From positions 124,001 through 188,000 of the forward strand of contig JALWFG010000018.1 of the NCBI GenBank assembly GCA_027038965.1: 64,000 bases of DNA, in the 5' to 3' direction. The DNA comes from Candidatus Desulfofervidaceae bacterium (lineage in GTDB: Bacteria > Desulfobacterota > Desulfofervidia > Desulfofervidales > Desulfofervidaceae). Shown here piece after piece: positions 7,921 through 14,679 of this stretch. The notes beneath the pieces are model-generated. The model was not told where the DNA came from. It was given only the letters and a program-made list of their open reading frames with translations, and did not search any database. The position numbers and the translations under genes were made by a program. The number at the start of each line of letters is the position of its first letter. The first letter of the stretch is position 1.

Positions 7921-9996
7921 TTAAAATCCTGTTGAAAATCTCATATAAAAATCATGTGAAGTTTGTCTTTTTTCCTTTTTTGTTCGGGAATAGCTGTAAC
8001 CTGTTCTAAAACTACTCTTTCTCCCCAAGTTGAATATCAGGTCTAAGCTATGCATCATCTGACTTGTTCCGTCAGAAATGTTTGTAAATTGACTAGTAGC
8101 ATTCATTTGTATTTTTTGGGTAAGAAAGCATCCTAAACTATATTGATGGGAAAAATAACTTCCCCCACCTCTATTGTTATATTGGATATAAAGACGTCCG
8201 TAAACCCTTGAAGAAGGAGTATAAACCATAGTAGTGCTTATGCTCGAAGAACTAGTTGATTCGGTCACATCATCTTTGGTACTTTGCCATTGCCAATCAT
8301 AGTCAATATCCCAATTGAGGTGTTTTGTAAGAATTGTTCTTATATACAAACTAGAAAAAACAAAATTTGTTTTCGTGCCTGTCTGGGGAGCTTCATTAAA
8401 ATTGGCATTTAAATCCCAATTTACATTGATTCCTTCCCATACCTCGGCTACTGTGCTCAAAACAACACCGTTGTTATTTGCTGTCTTTACTCCATTTTCC
8501 TTTGTTGTAGAATGAGTCAGAGTAAGGGTAGTTGCAAGGGTTTCAAGGGGAGTATATCGCAGATTTAATGAATAGAGTTGGGAGGTGGTTTCCTGATTAG
8601 ACCTATTTTTGCTTGTTTGATAGCTCAAAGTAAGTAAAAGGTCAGAAAACAATTCCCCTGAAAGGCTTGCCCCTTGATTAAGGTTATAATTCATCCCTGT
8701 AGGAGAGGAGTTCACAAAACTGTCTGTTTTATAATAGGTTACATGATAGTTAGTCGTCCAATTCTCTAAGATTTTGTAAGAAACTCCCGCATTGGCTGTA
8801 TAATTTTTTGTATGAGTCTGTTGCTTGCCTTTTATGGTTTCTTGTCCATAGGCTTCTATCTCAGTCACTCCAAAAGAGGGAGGGTTGGTTATCGGAGCCC
8901 TATAGACCACTTTGAAATAACGGGCTTGAGTGGAATTAAAACTGATTTCAAACCGATGTTGGACGGTATCATAAGAAAAGGAAGCCGCAGATGTAATCTT
9001 AGTCCAATTTCTAGGTTCTGTATCTTCATTTGTATAATATACCTCCCAAGTAATGGCTTCATTGTTGTAAAAAAAACTCCTATCGGTGTATATATAAATA
9101 GCATCCACAGCTTGGGATGTTTCTAATTCAACTCCAACATTTAAATAGTCGCTTATAGAAGTAACCACTACATCCTTATTTTTATCGATTAACTGGTCAT
9201 TAAGAATGAGTTCCCCTGTCGTAGTCTGGTTTGGGGTAGTATCTGTACCATAAAAGCCATGAACGGCCCTCCTCTGAATTTCCAAAGTATTTCCTTGAGG
9301 GGCTCTAGTAGTAACGGTATAGTAATTGTATCCACAATCAGTATATAAAGACAATTTATTGTCTAGAAGAGTTTTATGAAAGTTCACCCTTGCAATATGA
9401 TTGTAACTGTCTTGAGTAGAATCTTGGACATAATCTTGAGAAAACATTCCCATAAAGTTATAAAGTAGTTGTCCTATTCCATAATCGTAAATAGCACCTG
9501 CGATTACGGTATCTGAAGATTCATCAGTATCTTTGGTTTGCTGATGGTCATATTGGCGGGAATGAGTATATTGAAAATTCATTTGAGGCCACTTCTCCAT
9601 TCGGCTTATAAGGTTTAGATTGACAAAATAGTTTGTAACTCTTGGAGATTTATTGGTATCAGAGTCCATTAAATCAAAACTGAGGTTGCCAGTTACATAT
9701 TCATTAATCAAATTGAATCCTAAAGAAGGATAAATAATTCGGCTTGTTCTATCCTTTGACCTTGTTTTAGTATAATGAAGGGTAGAATTAACTCCTATGG
9801 CAGGGGTCAATTTAGATGTATAATTTAGATAATAGTTTTGAGTAAATTGGTATGAACTGCTTGAACCCCCATCAGCAGATGTTTGACTGGTAGTATAAGT
9901 TAAATCTAAATTTCCAGAAAGCTCTTGAGTCCAAGCCAAAGGAAAAAACACAAAGATCCGCGTCAGAACTAGTATAACTACCCATATCCACCGCAT
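7921..9996 (-). CDS. Outer-membrane beta-barrel with inserted discoidin-like domain (conduit porin candidate)
   Basis: The 691-residue protein has a signal peptide ending near LAWTQ. Long alternating aromatic/polar strands follow, with Ser/Thr-rich turns, and the protein ends in a terminal Phe (YMRFSTGF), all typical of a large outer-membrane barrel. Between about residues 245 and 385 the pattern changes to a discoidin (F5/8 type C)-like sandwich: VVVTSISDYLNVGVELE, DAIYIYTDRS, ITWEVYYT, then ARYFKVVYRAP and VTEIEAYG. Such domains bind carbohydrate or protein, so this one is probably a large surface loop. Its place between multihaem cytochromes fits the porin of a porin-cytochrome conduit, but I see no direct similarity to MtrB. 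The pore role is inference. Confidence 0.75.
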   Translation of the reverse strand: MRWIWVVILVLTRIFVFFPLAWTQELSGNLDLTYTTSQTSADGGSSSSYQFTQNYYLNYTSKLTPAIGVNSTLHYTKTRSKDRTSRIIYPSLGFNLINEYVTGNLSFDLMDSDTNKSPRVTNYFVNLNLISRMEKWPQMNFQYTHSRQYDHQQTKDTDESSDTVIAGAIYDYGIGQLLYNFMGMFSQDYVQDSTQDSYNHIARVNFHKTLLDNKLSLYTDCGYNYYTVTTRAPQGNTLEIQRRAVHGFYGTDTTPNQTTTGELILNDQLIDKNKDVVVTSISDYLNVGVELETSQAVDAIYIYTDRSFFYNNEAITWEVYYTNEDTEPRNWTKITSAASFSYDTVQHRFEISFNSTQARYFKVVYRAPITNPPSFGVTEIEAYGQETIKGKQQTHTKNYTANAGVSYKILENWTTNYHVTYYKTDSFVNSSPTGMNYNLNQGASLSGELFSDLLLTLSYQTSKNRSNQETTSQLYSLNLRYTPLETLATTLTLTHSTTKENGVKTANNNGVVLSTVAEVWEGINVNWDLNANFNEAPQTGTKTNFVFSSLYIRTILTKHLNWDIDYDWQWQSTKDDVTESTSSSSISTTMVYTPSSRVYGRLYIQYNNRGGGSYFSHQYSLGCFLTQKIQMNATSQFTNISDGTSQMMHSLDLIFNLGRKSSFRTGYSYSRTKKEKRQTSHDFYMRFSTGF

Positions 9997-10012
9997 TTAG
10001 ACCCATTTAATC

Positions 10013-11425
10013 CTAATCTTCTGTCAAAATCAAGTCGTAAGGTCTACTGCCAACCTCTATTTTTTGTATTTCCCTCTCCTTGATTAAATCAAACACATCA
10101 ACACTATTATCCTGAGCATTTACTACATACAATAACTTTCTATCCCTGTCTAGGGCCATTCCCATTGGTTTTCGTCCGGTAATCAGCCTTTTAGGAGAAA
10201 TGTCTACATTGGGTAAAACAAAATAAACGCAATCCATGAGCTCCCCAGCCACATAAAACCAACCTTTTAATCCCTTTATGATTTTACTAGGTCTACCAGG
10301 GACAAAAATATTATGGCGTACCGAAAGGGTATTGACATCAATTACACTAACGGTATTTGATTGCCCACTGGCTACTAAGAGATAGTTGTTAGAATACGCC
10401 AAGAAACAAGGCTCTGCCCCTACTCCTACAGTATTAACCACTTCATTGGTGCTAGTATCGATTACAGAAACACTGTTGCTATAACTATTTGCTACATACA
10501 CATATCTTCTCTCTGGGTCTACTGCCAGCCCTACAGGCCCTTGACCGACCTCTATCGTCTTTATTACCCTTCGAGTCTGAACATCCACCACCAACACAGC
10601 ATTTGAACCTTTAGCCGAAACATAAAGATACGAAGTATCCGGAAGTAACACAATCTCGGTAGGCTCTACAGCCATAGGTAGGCGAATCTCGTCTACGACT
10701 CGATTGGTGGCCGTTTCTACCACCGAAATACTCTTAGACAGGGAATTAACTACATAAAGATATGCCCCGTCTTCGGACAAGGCCATTCCCTTGGGAGATT
10801 CCCCTACCGTAACCGTATCAATTACCTGATTAGTCCCCCTATCTATAACAGAAAGATAATTTTCACCCGCATTGCTAACATATAATAGTAATTTCTTCAG
10901 CCCTACCTTCCCCTGAGTAACATTGATCACAGGGACAAATAACGTTTGATGTTGAACAGAGCCAGATGGCTGCCAGCGGAGAAACAAACTAGAGGTTTTA
11001 TCCCGAGGAATAAAAAGGTCAACAGGAATCTTGATAAGTCTCTGATTTATTTTCAAAAGAAGCTTTTTGTTATCCTTTATAAGTTTGGCTTGGCTAATTT
11101 CTAGGTTTATACTATTGTAGCTCCCAACATCCACAACTCCCTGAGCAAGCAATATTTGCTGGTTAAATAAAAAAGAAGAACTAAGGGTATGACTTCTTAA
11201 AGCAAGTGGGACTTCCTTGCCTTCCTTATCTTCAAGAAAGATCCTGCTAAGAGAAAAAACTGTTTCATAGGTTGGAGGGCCCTCGGCCTGGAGATATACC
11301 AAGATTTGCCCCTTGGGTGTAATCGTGTCTTTAGGAACTAAACTACAGGCTAAGAAAAAGGGGAACAAAACAAGACACAGCCAACCTTTTTTAGGTGACA
11401 AACACCTCAGCTTGTTTAAAAACAT
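10013..11425 (-). CDS. YVTN beta-propeller lipoprotein with N-terminal DUF4382-like domain
   Basis: The 470-residue protein has a signal with lipobox FFLAC, so it is probably lipidated. Residues about 35-160 resemble the DUF4382 sandwich (ILVYLQAEGPP, FSLSRIFLE, LLAQGVVDVGSYNSINLEI). From about 178 to the end there are repeated blades of the YVTN type, such as LLYVSNAGENYLSVIDRG, YLYVVNSLSKSISVVET and YVYVANSYSNSVSVIDTS, each about 42 residues. Propellers of this kind occur on surface proteins and make protein-protein contacts. It overlaps the end of the octahaem cytochrome by ten bases and precedes the beta-barrel. I infer a surface scaffold or docking protein for the cytochromes; there is no haem motif in it. 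Confidence 0.8.
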   Translation of the reverse strand: MFLNKLRCLSPKKGWLCLVLFPFFLACSLVPKDTITPKGQILVYLQAEGPPTYETVFSLSRIFLEDKEGKEVPLALRSHTLSSSFLFNQQILLAQGVVDVGSYNSINLEISQAKLIKDNKKLLLKINQRLIKIPVDLFIPRDKTSSLFLRWQPSGSVQHQTLFVPVINVTQGKVGLKKLLLYVSNAGENYLSVIDRGTNQVIDTVTVGESPKGMALSEDGAYLYVVNSLSKSISVVETATNRVVDEIRLPMAVEPTEIVLLPDTSYLYVSAKGSNAVLVVDVQTRRVIKTIEVGQGPVGLAVDPERRYVYVANSYSNSVSVIDTSTNEVVNTVGVGAEPCFLAYSNNYLLVASGQSNTVSVIDVNTLSVRHNIFVPGRPSKIIKGLKGWFYVAGELMDCVYFVLPNVDISPKRLITGRKPMGMALDRDRKLLYVVNAQDNSVDVFDLIKEREIQKIEVGSRPYDLILTED

Positions 11426-12735
11426 CTTCTGCCTGTATACAGAGAAGGATAGTAAGGAAGATTACTGCTATCAAGCAAGCAACTATCATTCCCACCATGG
11501 AAATGACATCTATTGCAAGGTATAGGCGGCTTACCGCCACCACCGCCACCACCATGACACCACCCGCAGCGTGAAGGTGGACCTGGATATGGGGCATCAT
11601 CTGGATCGAGGTGGTGAATATACTCAAACTTTCCTGCATATCCCCCATAATAGGAATCATCCTTGTGACAGCGACCACAGAGATAGGACCAATAAACAGT
11701 ATCAAAGGCCGTAATGTTTCCAGCCAAATCTCCTCCATTTACCTCTCGCCTGATTAACATCACATTAGGAGAGCCATGTGGTTCATGGCAATCTAAACAG
11801 GAGAGAACAAAGCCAATGCTAATTCCTAAGGGCGAAGTAGCAAAGGGGTCTTTAATATTTAAACTCGTAGTAGCTGAATTCTGACCATGTTTGTCCCCAC
11901 CAGATTCTCCCCCTGCTGTCACCCAATCAATTTTATAAAGATTGCGTCCTAAAGTAGTGCTATAAATGGTATTTGTGCTATTATGGCAATCGGTGCAAAA
12001 AGTGTCATAATCAGGCATATTTGAGCCATTGTAAGTGGCGGTATTTCCAGGTTCGTAAGTTGAAGTAGAATTGTAATAATAAGGGGCCTGGTAATTGGTG
12101 GTATAATCGCTCATCCTTTCACCTGAATCATCACCCCAAAGCTGACTGTGGGCCGTAGGGCGGGAGATAGCTGTATAACTTGGGTCAGTTGGATTGGCCT
12201 TATTCCTTCTGGCCAAATGTGGGTTGTGGCAAGCCACGCAAGGATTAGAACTAGCTGTAAAAAAAGAAGAGAAGTTGTTTTTGGCAAAGTTGTAGACATC
12301 ATACAGGTTATGAAAAGAAGTCTGGTTAAAGGCATCTAAAATTCCTGTAACACTGGCCGTTGCTCCGCCAAAGGTGGTGCTATAATCATAATTTGTAATT
12401 CCTCCGCTTTGAAGGGAATTCAGACTTGTGTGACAATAGAAACAAAAATCATCGCTCTGCAAATAGGAACCTGTAGTATTTGTAGTATTGAAATTATCTG
12501 CAAAAAGACAAAACCCTGAGGGAGCACCTCCACTAGGTGTAGGTTCAGCCCCATTTATACTGGCATGCTGTTCATGACAATGAGCACAATTTCCTTGGAC
12601 ATAACTGCTTAACTCAGTTACATTTCTCTTTACTCCATTAGCCGCATCCCCATGGGCAGAAAGGCTATAATTCCCTGCTCCTGCGGGAAGAGAGAAAGAA
12701 AGAATTAGGCCTAAAACAATTGCCAAAACTTTCAT
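11416..12735 (-). CDS. Octahaem c-type cytochrome, exported
   Basis: The start at 12735 opens a clean signal peptide (MKVLAIVLGLILSFSLPAGA); the longer open frame upstream overlaps the previous gene and has no export signal at its start. The 439-residue protein has eight CxxCH motifs: CAHCH, CFYCH, CVACH, CTDCH, CLDCH, CGRCH, CGWCH and CNRCH. The last two are joined by a run of seven glycines. The N-terminal SAHGDAANGVKR followed by a CAHCHEQH haem site is a recurring pattern in predicted secreted cytochromes of metal and sulfate reducers. It follows the OmcS-like gene by seven bases. I infer an extracellular or cell-surface electron carrier working with it. Confidence 0.87.
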   Translation of the reverse strand: MKVLAIVLGLILSFSLPAGAGNYSLSAHGDAANGVKRNVTELSSYVQGNCAHCHEQHASINGAEPTPSGGAPSGFCLFADNFNTTNTTGSYLQSDDFCFYCHTSLNSLQSGGITNYDYSTTFGGATASVTGILDAFNQTSFHNLYDVYNFAKNNFSSFFTASSNPCVACHNPHLARRNKANPTDPSYTAISRPTAHSQLWGDDSGERMSDYTTNYQAPYYYNSTSTYEPGNTATYNGSNMPDYDTFCTDCHNSTNTIYSTTLGRNLYKIDWVTAGGESGGDKHGQNSATTSLNIKDPFATSPLGISIGFVLSCLDCHEPHGSPNVMLIRREVNGGDLAGNITAFDTVYWSYLCGRCHKDDSYYGGYAGKFEYIHHLDPDDAPYPGPPSRCGWCHGGGGGGGKPPIPCNRCHFHGGNDSCLLDSSNLPYYPSLYTGRRCF

Positions 12736-12742
12736 TTTTTCT

Positions 12743-13846
12743 TTAATTTTTCTCTGTATGGCATACACTACATTTGTCTCCATATACACTTCCCTTGTAA
12801 TCCCAACGCATCGCCTTAAAAAATTCGCTGCCATGGGCCCGATGACAAGAAATACACATGACAATATTGCCAGAACTATTCACGGTAGATTGAACGCCTA
12901 AACTTAAGTCATCTTCACCCAAAGGCACTACAGGGTCATAAGAGGTACCGTAAACGGCTGCATATTCACCGCTGTTGGGCAAAGCAAAATCTGTGGGATG
13001 CCGTAACCAAACAGGATGACTTCCTGCTTGACTGTGATAATAGCCATGACACTCGGCACAGAGATAACTAATGGTACTCATGTCCGTATAACCGCTGTTC
13101 CCATTTACCCCTTTGTATTCGTTATGGTCAGTAGCACTAGCCGTATACTCCCAATCATTGTCTTCAATTCCTAAAATACCAGCTAAAAAACGGTAACTTT
13201 TCCCTACCGTGCTTCCATCTATCACAGAATCATCTTCATGATGGGCGCCATAAATGGCCTCAAAATTATCCGTCACTCCATCTCCATTTAAATCATTGAC
13301 ATGTTTACCATGACAGCCATAGGTGCCAGCACAAGTCAATTGGCTCGTCCAACTCGCCGCCCCTCCTGCTATTTGACCAAATGAGTTGCTTGCAGTAGCA
13401 GTAGGGTCCCATCCGGGTGGAGTCAAGCCTATAGTGGCATCCGGAGCCGCTATGCCCACTACGTTATGCCCATAGGGGTCACCCCCTGCCTGAGTTACCC
13501 AATAAAAATTTCCTCCAGCCAAGCTTTTTCCTGCCCCAGTACCTAGGGGAGCTGTAGTCATATTCACTACTGGAATAGTACTTTGCTCGCCACTTGGACC
13601 GATTGTTTTTATAGGGGCACTTCCACTATGGCAGCCTATACAATCTCCTACAGTAAGGGCCCTAAAAGGGCCAGAAGGAGATCGGGTAGGCCATTCAGAA
13701 GGCCAAGGGGTTTGGCTATAGTGCATAGTATGACAATTTGAACAAACGCCAGAGACCTGTGACCACAACTTAAATGGAAAAAAACAAAGAAAACTTACTA
13801 TCAAAAAAAACCACACTTTAATAGCAAAAGCAGCCTTATAACACAT
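12743..13846 (-). CDS. OmcS-like hexahaem cytochrome, candidate extracellular cytochrome filament subunit
   Basis: The 367-residue protein has a signal peptide and haem sites at residues 35 (CSNCHTMH), 69 (CIGCH), 172 (see below), 263 (CAECH), 331 (CISCHRAHG) and 359 (CSVCH). Order and spacing follow Geobacter OmcS, which polymerises into conductive filaments: a CxxCHTMH start, a GxFYWV...GHN segment near 112-128, an H...LRHP segment after haem 4, CHRAH at haem 5 and a haem motif at the extreme C-terminus. The third site is CAGTYGCHG, with five residues between the cysteines instead of two. It is the first gene of the dense cytochrome operon. Filament formation is inferred from this layout only. 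Confidence 0.85.
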   Translation of the reverse strand: MCYKAAFAIKVWFFLIVSFLCFFPFKLWSQVSGVCSNCHTMHYSQTPWPSEWPTRSPSGPFRALTVGDCIGCHSGSAPIKTIGPSGEQSTIPVVNMTTAPLGTGAGKSLAGGNFYWVTQAGGDPYGHNVVGIAAPDATIGLTPPGWDPTATASNSFGQIAGGAASWTSQLTCAGTYGCHGKHVNDLNGDGVTDNFEAIYGAHHEDDSVIDGSTVGKSYRFLAGILGIEDNDWEYTASATDHNEYKGVNGNSGYTDMSTISYLCAECHGYYHSQAGSHPVWLRHPTDFALPNSGEYAAVYGTSYDPVVPLGEDDLSLGVQSTVNSSGNIVMCISCHRAHGSEFFKAMRWDYKGSVYGDKCSVCHTEKN

Positions 13847-13888
13847 CTTAGCTTTTATTTAGCACATTTACCTTTCTTTTGTCAATTA

Positions 13889-13918
13889 AATTCCCAATAT
13901 TCTGCCTTAAAGGGAATT
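13889..13918. repeat. Inverted repeat in the leader of the cytochrome operon
   Basis: AATTCCC (13889-13895) and GGGAATT (13912-13918) form a seven-base inverted repeat with a 16-base centre, about 45 bases before the hexahaem cytochrome start. It could be an operator or an RNA hairpin; no T-run follows, so it does not look like a terminator. The rest of the 157-base gap 13847-14003 is A/T-rich, with short runs of an ACAATAAAT repeat near 13973-13995. Confidence 0.3.
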
Positions 13919-14003
13919 GGTTGAGTGAAGGTACAAATGAGAAAAGGAGAAGGTCACAAGGCTAAAGGCGAATACAATAAATACAATAAATAAATAAATG
14001 CAA

Positions 14004-14324
14004 TTAACGCAATAAACTACACCTTTTATCTCTCAACATAAGTTTTGCCTTGCGGGTGAGGGTATAATAGGTATGATTCATGTGTTTAACCTTACGCCAA
14101 CCTTTGGGTTTCAAAAAACGGCCTTCTACCCTCTTAAGAAAGCCTTTTTGCCTTAATTCCTGAAGCAATTTCATTATATCATCAAGTTCCAAATGCAACT
14201 CTCTGGCAATAAATTTGGCACAATCAGCACCTACATGAAGGACATGAAATAAAACTTCTTTCTCTACTGAGGAAAGTCCTTCTATAGAACCTGAGCAAGC
14301 GGATAAGTTTTTACTTTTTCTCAT
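14004..14324 (-). CDS. Small winged-helix-like protein (DUF2250-like)
   Basis: The start was placed at the ATG at 14324, which gives 106 residues and a 14-base overlap with the upstream gene; a longer frame to 14372 would overlap by 62. The segment LSSVEKEVLFHVLHVGADCAKFIARELHLELDDIMKLL reads as a helix-turn-helix, followed by a wing (RVEGRFLKPK) and a conserved-looking HTYYTLTRKAKLMLR end. The arrangement resembles DUF2250, a small winged-helix family known mainly from archaea. It may be a DNA-binding regulator. It is the last gene before the cytochrome operon on the same strand, so it could regulate it, but nothing in the sequence proves that. Confidence 0.6.
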   Translation of the reverse strand: MRKSKNLSACSGSIEGLSSVEKEVLFHVLHVGADCAKFIARELHLELDDIMKLLQELRQKGFLKRVEGRFLKPKGWRKVKHMNHTYYTLTRKAKLMLRDKRCSLLR

Positions 14325-14640
14325 TCGCCTGAAAGTGGGCAATTCTTTTTTTATAAAAAAGGATTTGCTCATTTAAGTCCTTTAACCCCCAGGCATAAAC
14401 ATAACTGAAACGAGCATCATGACCTGTTTGAGAGAGAAAGCGGAACTTCAAGGTGCTAAAAAAACAATAAAAGTAAAGGTCCTGACCCGCAGGCACCCCC
14501 TTTAGAATTTCCTTTTGAGCCAAGTCTAAAAAATATTTTCTTTCTTTGTCATTAAATTCTTTTAAAAACTGCTCCCGTTGCCAGATAGTAATCTCCCTCT
14601 CTGTTGGAGGCATCTCCCTTTCAAGGTTGCTTGAAGACAT
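14311..14640 (-). CDS. Small protein of unknown function
   Basis: The 109-residue protein has no signal peptide or membrane segment and is rich in charged and aromatic residues (EFNDKERKYFLDLAQ, DLYFYCFFSTLKFRFLSQ). I do not recognise the family. It starts 39 bases after the FG-GAP protein gene ends and overlaps the DUF2250-like gene, so the two small genes are translationally coupled. Codon use is like that of its neighbours. It has three Cys-free terminal thirds and only one Cys overall, so it is not a haem or iron-sulfur protein of an obvious type. Confidence 0.6.
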   Translation of the reverse strand: MSSSNLEREMPPTEREITIWQREQFLKEFNDKERKYFLDLAQKEILKGVPAGQDLYFYCFFSTLKFRFLSQTGHDARFSYVYAWGLKDLNEQILFYKKRIAHFQANEKK

Positions 14641-14679
14641 TAACGTTTTTTTTCTTCTTTTTCTTCTTCCACCAGAAAA

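Noticed and set aside
11391-11738. A 115-codon hydrophobic minus-strand frame overlapping the octahaem cytochrome
   Set aside because: The cytochrome frame here holds three CxxCH motifs and is clearly the coding one; the hydrophobicity comes from the alternative frame of Gly/His-rich codons.
13856-13884. A perfect TTGACA before the hexahaem cytochrome as its promoter
   Set aside because: The -10 region at the right spacing (CTAAAT or TAAATA) is poor and would start transcription about three bases before the ATG, giving almost no leader.
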